Positions 26,437 through 33,795 of a stretch of DNA of 64,000 bases are shown here, piece by piece. The stretch's first letter is position 1; each line of letters opens with the position of its first letter. A program made the position numbers and the translations under genes. This DNA comes from Methyloversatilis discipulorum (lineage in GTDB: Bacteria > Pseudomonadota > Gammaproteobacteria > Burkholderiales > Rhodocyclaceae): assembly GCF_000385375.1 (NCBI RefSeq), contig NZ_ARVV01000001.1, positions 2,542,001 to 2,606,000 of the forward strand, written 5' to 3'. The notes under the pieces are model-generated. The model searched no databases and was not told the origin of the DNA. It saw nothing but the letters and a program-made list of their open reading frames with translations.

Positions 26437-27123
26437 ATGAGCGCCTCCAGCCTGCATACCCTGTTGCACCGTCCGGATGTCTGGCGTGCCAACGACACGG
26501 CGGCGGACGCGTGCCCCACCGTGTCCACCGGTCATCCGGCGCTCGACGCCGAACTGCCCGGCGGAGGCTGGCCGATTGGCGACATGAGCGAAGTGCTGAC
26601 CGACTGCTGCGGGCACGGTGAAGTCTCCCTGCTGCTGCCCATGCTGGCGCAAGCCAGTCTGGCCGATGGCTGGGTGGCCTGGGTGGCGCCGCCTTGGTAT
26701 CCGAATGTTTCGGCGCTCGCCGCCGCGGGCCTGTGCACGCCTCGCATGCTGATGATTCAGGCGGGTAGTGCCGGCGAGCGTGTCTGGGCGCTGCGTCACG
26801 CACTCAACTCGGGTGCGTGCAGCGCAGTCGCCGGCTGGCTCGACCGGGTGGACACGGCCCTGCTGCGCCGGCTGCAGCTGGCGGTGCGTGAAGCCGCGCT
26901 GCCGCTGGTGCTGTTCCGCCCCGCCTCCGACGCACATATGGCCTCGCCAGCCGCCTTGCGCCTGCAGGTATCCGGCGCTGCGGAAGGCGAGGTGCGCATC
27001 GACATCCTGAAACGACGCGGTCCCCCAGCCAACCGAGCGGTTCACCTCGGCACCCGTCCGGGCCTCCCGGTACGGCGTGCCGACATCGCGCGCCAGCGCC
27101 CTGTCCTGGCGCTGGTCGGCTGA
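26437..27123 (+). CDS. imuA: translesion synthesis protein ImuA (SulA/RecA-like)
   Basis: 228 residues, 4 bases after lexA. The sequence has the RecA-fold look of ImuA: STGHPALDAELPGGGWPIGDMSEVL, then VAWVAPPWYPNVSALAAAGL and VRIDILKRRGPPA. The canonical Walker A lysine of RecA is absent (the loop reads CGHGEVSLLLP), as is normal for ImuA. It works with ImuB in damage-induced mutagenesis and is repressed by LexA. imuB follows after 29 bases. Confidence 0.92.
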   Translation: MSASSLHTLLHRPDVWRANDTAADACPTVSTGHPALDAELPGGGWPIGDMSEVLTDCCGHGEVSLLLPMLAQASLADGWVAWVAPPWYPNVSALAAAGLCTPRMLMIQAGSAGERVWALRHALNSGACSAVAGWLDRVDTALLRRLQLAVREAALPLVLFRPASDAHMASPAALRLQVSGAAEGEVRIDILKRRGPPANRAVHLGTRPGLPVRRADIARQRPVLALVG

Positions 27124-27152
27124 CAGGCCTGCACCATGGATCTGCGTACAAC

Positions 27153-28607
27153 ATGCTCTGGCTGGCACTGGTCTTTCCCGAGTGGCCGCTGCAGGCGCGC
27201 TTCCGTGCTCAGGCCCACACACAGCCGCTGGCGGTGGCGGAGAAGCAGCGTGTGGTCGCGCTGGATGCGACAGCGCTGGCTCAGGGCGTGCGCTCCGGCC
27301 AGCGGGTGGCCGACGCACTGGCACTAGCGCCCGACCTGCTGATCAGCCCGCGCGACAGCCGGGTGGAAGATGCGGCTCTGAAGGACGCCGCCGGCTGCGC
27401 TCTGCATTTCACCCCTCATGTCGCCCTGGCAACCGACGGACTGCTGCTGGAAATCGCCGGCAGCATCCGTCTGTTCGGCGGCCTCGACGGTCTGCTGCGT
27501 GCCTTGCGCAGTGCGCTGGCTGCCGCCGGCTTTCATGCACTCAGCGCCTGTGCCCCGACACCGCGTGCTGCACGCTGGCTGGCTCTCGGCACACCCGGGC
27601 GAACGATACGCGGCCCAGCAGCCTTGCCGGCAGTGCTGGCCGCATTGCCGCTCGACGTGACCGAAGCTGGCGAGACACGACTGGCCACCTTGCGCGAAGC
27701 CGGTCTGCGCAGCGTGGGAGACGCGATGAAGCTGCCGCGCGACGCACTGGCGCTGCGCGATGCACAGGCCCTGCGTCGCCTGATCGATCAGGCGCTCGGG
27801 CAGACCGCCGATCCGCGCATGTTCTTCTCGCCGCCTCCGGAAATCGACAGCCGGATCGAACTGCCGGTACCGCGTCACGATGCCGATGTACTGCTGTTCG
27901 CCGCCAGTCGGCTGTTCAACAGTGCATGCACCCAGCTGGCCGCGGCACACGCCGGCATCGCCGAGTGCCTGCTCGAACTGCAGCACGAGCATGAAGCACC
28001 CACCCGGCTGGAGTTGCGCACCGGTACCCCCACCCACGACGCCCGCCTGCTTGCATCGCTGACGCGCGAGCATCTGGCGCGCATCACCCTGCCGGAAGCG
28101 GTCACCGCGCTGAGACTGCGGGCACCCGACTGGATCGAGCAGCCCGGCCGCAGCCGCGACCTGTTCGGCACCCAGGCGCCCTCGCCACAGGACAGGCAGG
28201 AAGCCCGCGACGTGCTGGTCGAACGGCTGCGCGCCCGCCTCGGTCGCGATGCGGTCTACAGCCTGTCGGCCAGCGGCGATCATCGTCCGGAACGGGCGCA
28301 GCAGCGGGATGAACCGGGTCATGCGCAGCCGGCTGCCGGCAAGCCGCAGCGTCCCCTGTGGCTGCTGCCGGAACCCGAACTGCTGGCCGAACGCGACGGT
28401 CAGCCCTGGCGCAACGGGCCGCTGCATTGCCTCGGCCGCGCCGAACGGATCGAGGCCGGCTGGTGGGACGACGCTGGCGACAACGACCATCCGGCCGAAG
28501 CACTGCGCGATTACTACATCGCCGTCGGACCACGTCAGGAACGGTTGTGGATCTATCGAGAACACAGGGCACCGCATCGCTGGTATCTGCAGGGACTGTT
28601 CGCCTGA
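27153..28607 (+). CDS. imuB: Y-family DNA polymerase-like protein ImuB
   Basis: 484 residues. An N-terminal Y-family polymerase-like core (WLALVFPEWPLQARF, VVALDATALAQGVRSGQRVADAL, ATDGLLLEIAGSIRLFGG) and a long C-terminal region with LPEPELLAERDGQP, WWDDAGDN and HRWYLQGLFA. As is usual for ImuB, the acidic catalytic residues of Pol IV/V are not conserved, so it is a non-catalytic hub that binds the beta clamp and the DnaE2 polymerase. In most bacteria dnaE2 (imuC) follows directly, but here a MOSC gene comes next, so DnaE2, if present, is elsewhere. Confidence 0.93.
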   Translation: MLWLALVFPEWPLQARFRAQAHTQPLAVAEKQRVVALDATALAQGVRSGQRVADALALAPDLLISPRDSRVEDAALKDAAGCALHFTPHVALATDGLLLEIAGSIRLFGGLDGLLRALRSALAAAGFHALSACAPTPRAARWLALGTPGRTIRGPAALPAVLAALPLDVTEAGETRLATLREAGLRSVGDAMKLPRDALALRDAQALRRLIDQALGQTADPRMFFSPPPEIDSRIELPVPRHDADVLLFAASRLFNSACTQLAAAHAGIAECLLELQHEHEAPTRLELRTGTPTHDARLLASLTREHLARITLPEAVTALRLRAPDWIEQPGRSRDLFGTQAPSPQDRQEARDVLVERLRARLGRDAVYSLSASGDHRPERAQQRDEPGHAQPAAGKPQRPLWLLPEPELLAERDGQPWRNGPLHCLGRAERIEAGWWDDAGDNDHPAEALRDYYIAVGPRQERLWIYREHRAPHRWYLQGLFA

Positions 28608-28651
28608 AGTAGCATCCGTCCCGACATATTGCGCACGATGAAACGACGACC

Positions 28652-29134
28652 ATGGACATCCTGCAGACACTCACTTCCACCTTCGCACACGCCGGACAGG
28701 TCACCTGGATAGGCGTCCGTCCGGCGCGGATGCAGCCGCTGCGCGTCGTCGACACGGTGCAGGCCATCGAATCGCTCGGCCTCGAAGGTGACCGCTACGC
28801 CAGCCCGGACGGCAAGCGGCAGGTCACATTGATCCAGGCCGAACACCTGCAGACGGTGGCCGACCTGCTCGGTCTGGGCGAGGTCGATCCCGGCCTGGTC
28901 CGGCGCAATATCGTGGTCAGCGGTCTGAATCTGCTGGCACTCAAGGGCAAGCGCTTTCGCGTCGGCGATGCGCTGCTGGAATACACCGGCACCTGCGACC
29001 CGTGCTCGCGCATGGAAACCAATCTGGGCAAGGGCGGCTACAACGTGATGCGCGGCCACGGCGGCATCACCGCGCGCGTGCTGCGCAGCGGTCTGATCCG
29101 TCAGGGCGATGCGGTGACGCCCGAGAACGAATGA
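28652..29134 (+). CDS. MOSC domain protein
   Basis: 160 residues. The MOSC (molybdenum cofactor sulfurase C-terminal) fold is shown by VTWIGVRPARMQPLRVVD, GLEGDRYASPDGKRQVTLIQAEHL, RRNIVVSGLNLLALKGKRFRVGDALLEYTG and the cysteine-bearing GTCDPCSRMET. Such proteins are thought to carry sulfur or use the molybdenum cofactor; the YiiM and YcbX relatives act on N-hydroxylated bases. The exact substrate is unknown. It starts 44 bp after imuB on the same strand and might be part of its transcript, though no functional link is known to me. Confidence 0.88.
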   Translation: MDILQTLTSTFAHAGQVTWIGVRPARMQPLRVVDTVQAIESLGLEGDRYASPDGKRQVTLIQAEHLQTVADLLGLGEVDPGLVRRNIVVSGLNLLALKGKRFRVGDALLEYTGTCDPCSRMETNLGKGGYNVMRGHGGITARVLRSGLIRQGDAVTPENE

Positions 29135-29192
29135 ACGGGTCTGTTCTCCTGCCCGCGCGATAATCGCTGCATCAGAAGAAGGAAAAAACGAC

Positions 29193-29855
29193 ATGGATCG
29201 AAGACGCGTACTGACCACCCTGCTTGCCGGCGGTGCCGCCGCCCCGCTGGCCTTCGACGCACTGGTGCGCGAAGCGCTCGCCCGTGACAGCCGTACCGGC
29301 TTGCGCGGCTTCCGTGGCGACGTCAGCGTCAATGGCGCGCCAGCGAACTTTCACATGGAAATCCGTCCAGGCGACACGATACGTACCGGCCCGGGCGCCG
29401 AAGCGATCTATGTGCTCGGTCGCGACGCCTTCCTGCAGCGCGGCGAATCGCATGTCGCCTTCGGCAGCGGTGCCGCCGCCGACCTGATGCGGGTGATCAC
29501 CGGCAAGCTGCTGTCGGTGTTCGATCGCGGCCAGAAACGCATCGCCACGCCGGCAGCGACGATAGGCATACGCGGCACCGGCTGTTACATCGAAGCGGCC
29601 GAGGAACGGACCTACTTCTGCCTGTGCTACGGCGAAGCGGAACTGGCGCGCAACAGCGATCCGGACCAGCGTGAAACCGTGCGCACCCGGCACCACGACA
29701 AGCCGATGTGGCTCAGCGACAAACCCGGCACCGACATGATGTCGGCCGCCAGCGTCATCAATCACACCGACGCCGAACTGACGCTGCTCGAAGGTCTGGT
29801 CGGCCGCAAGCCACCCTTCGCCGGCATCGGCTGGCCGCCATCCACCGGCTATTGA
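29193..29855 (+). CDS. FecR-domain protein with twin-arginine signal
   Basis: 220 residues. The N-terminus MDRRRVLTTLLAGGAAAPLAF has RR followed by a hydrophobic stretch, compatible with a Tat signal. The body is FecR-like: GFRGDVSVNGAPANFHMEIRPGDTIRTGPG, LQRGESHVAFGS, and the signature IATPAATIGIRGTGCYIEA. FecR domains are known as periplasmic sigma-factor regulators, but similar domains occur in stand-alone exported proteins and no sigma factor is nearby, so the role is unclear. It converges on the GspE-type gene. Confidence 0.8.
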   Translation: MDRRRVLTTLLAGGAAAPLAFDALVREALARDSRTGLRGFRGDVSVNGAPANFHMEIRPGDTIRTGPGAEAIYVLGRDAFLQRGESHVAFGSGAAADLMRVITGKLLSVFDRGQKRIATPAATIGIRGTGCYIEAAEERTYFCLCYGEAELARNSDPDQRETVRTRHHDKPMWLSDKPGTDMMSAASVINHTDAELTLLEGLVGRKPPFAGIGWPPSTGY

Positions 29856-29869
29856 TCCACGCTGCCGGC

Positions 29870-31660
29870 TCAGGCCGGCGGCGCCACCTTCATCACCTCT
29901 TCCATCGTCGTCACGCCCTGCGCGATCTTCAGCGCACCGGACACACGCAGCGGGTACATGCCTTCGCGATAGGCCTGGTCGCGCAGCGCGCCGATGTCTG
30001 CACCAGCCGACACCAGCGATTTGATTTCCGGCGACATCAGCAGGATTTCGTAGATGCCGATGCGGCCCGAATAGCCGGTCATGCGGCAGTCCAGACAGCC
30101 GACAGCCTGCGTGAAACGCTCCGGCCGGGTGGCCTTCCATGGCGCCACCAGATCCTTCCATGCCTGTGGATCGGTGTCCTGCGGGGACGCCGGCTTGCGG
30201 CAGTGCGGGCACAGTGTGCGCACCAGCCGCTGCGCCATCACGCCGAGCACGGTCGCGTTCAGCAGATAGCTGGGCACGCCCAGATCGAGCAGACGGGTGA
30301 TGGCCGACGGCGCATCGTTCGTGTGCAGCGTGGACAGCACGAGGTGACCGGTCAGCGCCGCCTGGATCGCCATTTCGGCGGTTTCCAGATCGCGGATCTC
30401 GCCCACCATGATGATGTCCGGGTCCTGCCGCATCAATGAGCGGATGCCGGCCGAAAAGGTGACGCCGATGTCCGCCGACACCTGCACCTGGTTGAAGGCC
30501 GGCTCGATCATTTCGATCGGATCTTCCAGCGTGCACACGTTCACCTCGGGCGTGGCGAGGTTCTTCAGCGTCGAGTACAGCGTGGTGGTCTTGCCGGAAC
30601 CGGTGGGGCCGGTCACCAGCACGATGCCGTTCGGCTGCGTGGTCATCTGCTTCCAGCGCCGCGCGTCCTCGTCGGAAAAACCGAGATCGCGGAAATCGCG
30701 CACCAGCACTTCCGGGTCGAACACCCGCATCACCAGCTTTTCGCCGAAGGCGGTGGGCAATGTGGACAGCCGCAGTTCGATCTCCTGGCCGTCGGGTGCG
30801 CGCGTCTTGATCCGGCCGTCCTGGGGACGGCGCTTTTCCACCACGTCCATGCGGCCCAGTATCTTGATGCGCGAGGTCATCGCGCCCAGCACCGGCATCG
30901 GGATCTGGTAGACCTGATGCAGCACGCCGTCGATACGGAAGCGCACGACACCGAAATCGCGCCGCGGCTCGATGTGGATATCGCTGGCGCGCTGCTCGAA
31001 AGCGTATTGCCACAGCCAGTCGACGATGGTGACGATGTGCTGGTCGTTGGCATCGAGCGGCCGGTTGCTGCGCCCCAGTTCGACCAGCTGCTCGAAATTC
31101 GAGGCGCCCGCACCGCTGACGTCGCCCCGCTTGGCAGCGCCCTTGACCGACTTGGCCAGGCTGTAGAACTCGACCACGTAGCGGGCGATGTCGTCCGGGT
31201 TGGCGATGACGCGCCGGATCGGCCGGCGCAGTATCGGCGCCAGTTCCTTCTCCCACTCGGTCATGAAAGGTTCGGCGGTGGCAATCACCACCTCACGCGC
31301 CGACGCCTGCACCGGCAGGATGCGGAAACGGTTGGCGTAGGCGCTCGACACCACCTCGGTCACCGCCGCGAAATCGACCTTCAGCGGATCGATGTGGTAG
31401 TAGTCGTGACCGCTCCAGCCGGCCATCCACTCGGTCAGCGCATCGAGATTGAGCACCCGGTGCGGCGGGTGCAGCGATTTCCACTTCTGGCCGGCCAGCA
31501 CGACCAGCGGATGATCACCGCCGCGCCAGTAGCGGCGGTCGTGCAGGAACACGCGCGCCACCGACTCGCCGAGCAGGCCGTCGGCCACCATGCCCTCCAC
31601 CAGTTCCTGCAGCGTGACCTTGTGTTCCCGCGTGTCCTTGCCGGACGAAGCCTGTTTCAT
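29870..31660 (-). CDS. GspE/PulE-type secretion or pilus ATPase
   Basis: 596 residues from the ATG at 31660 (GGAGAC upstream). The N-terminal GspE region (about 20-160) comes first. Next is the ATPase core with IHIEPRRDFGVVRFRIDGVLHQV, Walker A GPTGSGKTTTLYSTL, the Asp box CTLEDPIE, Walker B RQDPDIIMVGEIRD and LHTNDAPSAITRLLDLGV. Near the C-terminus two CxxC pairs (LCPHCRKPA, GCLDCRMTGYSGR) bind zinc. It powers assembly of pseudopili or type IV pili. The gene stands alone on its strand; the pseudopilin cluster about 8 kb away is a possible client. Confidence 0.93.
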   Translation of the reverse strand: MKQASSGKDTREHKVTLQELVEGMVADGLLGESVARVFLHDRRYWRGGDHPLVVLAGQKWKSLHPPHRVLNLDALTEWMAGWSGHDYYHIDPLKVDFAAVTEVVSSAYANRFRILPVQASAREVVIATAEPFMTEWEKELAPILRRPIRRVIANPDDIARYVVEFYSLAKSVKGAAKRGDVSGAGASNFEQLVELGRSNRPLDANDQHIVTIVDWLWQYAFEQRASDIHIEPRRDFGVVRFRIDGVLHQVYQIPMPVLGAMTSRIKILGRMDVVEKRRPQDGRIKTRAPDGQEIELRLSTLPTAFGEKLVMRVFDPEVLVRDFRDLGFSDEDARRWKQMTTQPNGIVLVTGPTGSGKTTTLYSTLKNLATPEVNVCTLEDPIEMIEPAFNQVQVSADIGVTFSAGIRSLMRQDPDIIMVGEIRDLETAEMAIQAALTGHLVLSTLHTNDAPSAITRLLDLGVPSYLLNATVLGVMAQRLVRTLCPHCRKPASPQDTDPQAWKDLVAPWKATRPERFTQAVGCLDCRMTGYSGRIGIYEILLMSPEIKSLVSAGADIGALRDQAYREGMYPLRVSGALKIAQGVTTMEEVMKVAPPA

Positions 31661-32198
31661 CAATGTCTCCGTGGATCGGGCCCGCATGCTCTGTGCCCGG
31701 CACACGCCGGGGGCGGACACCCCATCCTGTGCTCCCGACTATAGCCGAGCGGGCGCTGCCCGACGGCGGGCCGGCCGCGGCGGATCGTGCACCGCATCAC
31801 CCGGGAGCCCTCATCAGGCAAGGCAAGCGGCAGCCGCAGCCGGGGCCGTTCCAGCGAGGTGCTCGACACCCTGCACGGGCCATCCACGAGCCCGGCGCAG
31901 GGTGCAATCAAATTTTCAAGCAAAACTGTTCCGCCTTGTCGTAACATGCACTTACAGGGTCAGACTCTGTCTGGATTCGTGCACCAGACAGCAGGAAAAA
32001 AAGGCAGGAAAACTGCCTCTCCAATTCGCCTCAAGAGGCGATTGTTTTCAGCATGCTTAAAGTCGGACATGCCGACGGAGGCTGAAATGGATCTGTTGAC
32101 CCCGCGCCATGGAGCAGGACGGCACCTGCCGTATCGCTCCGGAAAGAGTATCGACGCTGCCGCGCCTGCCCGCGATGTATTTCGTATGGAGGCGTGCA
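31661..32198. other. intergenic region and leader of the rpfF-like gene
   Basis: 538 bp between divergent genes with no credible coding frame. On the rpfF side it contains two small hairpins: GGCAG (32003-32007) with CTGCC (32013-32017), and TCGCCTC (32026-32032) with GAGGCGA (32035-32041) followed by TTGTTTT. They lie 150-200 bp upstream of the start codon and may form a regulatory leader. The remaining sequence shows nothing recognisable. Confidence 0.55.
32026..32048 (+). terminator. terminator-like hairpin in the rpfF-like leader
   Basis: A 7-bp stem (TCGCCTC / GAGGCGA) with a two-base gap, followed by TTGTTTT, ends 150 bp before the start codon. It could be an attenuator in the leader or the terminator of a small upstream transcript; nothing upstream looks like a gene. 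Confidence 0.45.
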
Positions 32199-33116
32199 AT
32201 GCAGATCATTGATCGCACCCGTGCTCATCTGCACACGGTGCCGCTGCCCGGCATGGCCGCTAATGCGCCACGCCTGTTGTCCACTCCTATCCTGACTTCA
32301 CGCTACGAGGCGGAAACGCGCGCCTTGTGGATGTATGCCCACCCGACCGGACGCCCCTGCTTCACGCCGGAGCTGCTGGCCGACGTCGTGGCGCAGCAGC
32401 AGGAGGTGGAACTGGCGCCGGGCACGGTGGATTTCTTCCTCAACTGCTCGGGCGTACCCGGCGTCTATAACCTGGGCGGCGATCTCGACCTGTTCCAGAA
32501 GCTGGTCGAGGCAGGCGACGAGGCCGGACTGATGCGCTACGCCGAAGCCTGCATCCGCGCCATCAACAACAACGTCGCCGGTCTGCATGCCGATGCGGTG
32601 TCGATGGCCGTGGTCCAGGGCGACGCGCTGGGTGGCGGTTTCGAGGCAGCGCTGTCCTGCCACGTGGTGATCGCCGAACGCGGCGCCAAGCTGGGCTTCC
32701 CGGAAATGATGTTCAACCTGTTCCCGGGCATGGGCGCCTACAGCCTGGTCGCACGCAAGGCGGGCCCGCGCGTGGCGGAAGACCTGATCCTGAACGCGAA
32801 GGTGCTGCCGGCCGAGAAGATGCACGAACTGGGTCTGGTCGACCACCTGGCCGAGCCGGGCCGCGGCGAATGGGTCGCGCGCGACGTGATGCGCTCGATG
32901 TCGTCCCAGCTCAAGGGGTTCCGCGCCTTCCAGCGCGCCAAGATGCACGCCTACGTGCGTCTGACCTACCAGGAACTGGAAGACGTGACCCGCGAATGGG
33001 TACGCGGCGCGATGAAGCTCGACCGCAAGGACCTGCGCACGATGGAACGCCTGGTCAAGGCGCAGAACCGCATGCACGCAGCGAATCACCCGGGCACCGG
33101 CAGCGTCAGCGCCTGA
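32199..33116 (+). CDS. rpfF: DSF-family quorum signal synthase (RpfF-like crotonase)
   Basis: 305 residues from the ATG at 32199, seven bases after GGAGG at 32188-32192. A crotonase-fold protein that matches Xanthomonas RpfF at its signature points: YNLGGDLDLF, VVQGDALGGGFEAALSCHVVIAE, GFPEMMFNLFPGMGAYS and LRTMERLVKAQNR. The two catalytic glutamates of RpfF (Glu141 and Glu161) correspond to Glu149 and Glu169 here. RpfF makes cis-2-unsaturated fatty acids (diffusible signal factor) from acyl-ACP by dehydration and thioester cleavage. No RpfC, RpfG or RpfR sensor lies beside it, so the receptor must be elsewhere. An ordinary enoyl-CoA hydratase is the less likely alternative. Confidence 0.88.
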   Translation: MQIIDRTRAHLHTVPLPGMAANAPRLLSTPILTSRYEAETRALWMYAHPTGRPCFTPELLADVVAQQQEVELAPGTVDFFLNCSGVPGVYNLGGDLDLFQKLVEAGDEAGLMRYAEACIRAINNNVAGLHADAVSMAVVQGDALGGGFEAALSCHVVIAERGAKLGFPEMMFNLFPGMGAYSLVARKAGPRVAEDLILNAKVLPAEKMHELGLVDHLAEPGRGEWVARDVMRSMSSQLKGFRAFQRAKMHAYVRLTYQELEDVTREWVRGAMKLDRKDLRTMERLVKAQNRMHAANHPGTGSVSA

Positions 33117-33128
33117 GTGTTCCGACCG

Positions 33129-33157
33129 CCGGCCGGTGCGATGCACGCACCGGCCGG
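33129..33157. terminator. long hairpin between convergent rpfF and redoxin genes
   Basis: CCGGCCGGTGCG (33129-33140) and CGCACCGGCCGG (33146-33157) form a perfect 12-bp stem with a 5-base loop, 12 bp after the rpfF stop. There is no T run, but it probably serves as a two-way transcript end. Confidence 0.6.
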
Positions 33158-33170
33158 ATCACCTTACGCC

Positions 33171-33782
33171 TCAGTTCGCGTACTTCACCGAGCAGCCATA
33201 CGGGCGCGTCTGCGCCTTGGCCACCGGTTTCCCCGCCAGTACCGCATCGATGGCCAGCCGCGCCAGCGGCTCGGCCTTCGGAATGTCGTTCACGTCCGGC
33301 GAGGCGATGCTGTCGATACCACCCATATAGGCCAGCCGGCCGTCGGGCGCGATGACGTACATGTGCGGCGTCACCTGTGCAGCGTAGGCGCGACCGACCT
33401 TTCCCTCGTGGTCAAGCAGGTAATGGGTCGGCACTGCCCCCTGCTCTTTCATCATACGGTTCGCCGTCGGGCCGTCGACGTGGCCCTGAGTGCCGGGTGC
33501 CGAGCTGAGCACGGTGAGCCACACCGCACCCTTCCCGGTCGCGTCCTTCTGCAGCGCCTGCATGCCGCCGCTGTACCACTTCTGCACGTAGGGGCAACCG
33601 TGATTGGTCCATTCCATCACCACCGTCCTGCCGGCGAAATCGGACAGCTTCACGGTACGGCCATTGGAATCGACGGCGGTGAAGGCCGGCGCCGGCTCGC
33701 CGATACGCGGCGCGGCATGGACGGCGGCGGCAAGCAGCGTGCTGGCCAGCAGGCCTGAGCGAAGCATGGCTTTGATGGTCAT
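33171..33782 (-). CDS. exported redoxin (AhpC/TSA-like thioredoxin fold)
   Basis: 203 residues from the ATG at 33782 (AGGAG about nine bases upstream). A signal peptide precedes the mature start (LLASTLLAAAVHA). The domain is redoxin-like: GEPAPAFTAVDSNGRTVKLSDFAGRTVVMEWTNHGCPYVQKWY, with a single Cys in place of the CxxC of thioredoxins, and YLLDHEGKVGRAYAAQVTPHMYVIAPDGRLAYMGGID. A second Cys near the C-terminus (YGCSVKY) may be its partner. It starts 14 bp after the dsbD-like gene, so its thiol is likely kept reduced by that protein in the periplasm. Confidence 0.88.
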   Translation of the reverse strand: MTIKAMLRSGLLASTLLAAAVHAAPRIGEPAPAFTAVDSNGRTVKLSDFAGRTVVMEWTNHGCPYVQKWYSGGMQALQKDATGKGAVWLTVLSSAPGTQGHVDGPTANRMMKEQGAVPTHYLLDHEGKVGRAYAAQVTPHMYVIAPDGRLAYMGGIDSIASPDVNDIPKAEPLARLAIDAVLAGKPVAKAQTRPYGCSVKYAN

Positions 33783-33795
33783 CGACAAGGTCTCC

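Noticed and set aside
31721..32198. Small open frames in the region upstream of the rpfF-like gene
   Set aside because: They have no ribosome sites, no recognisable domains and mixed overlapping frames, so the region is treated as regulatory or non-coding.
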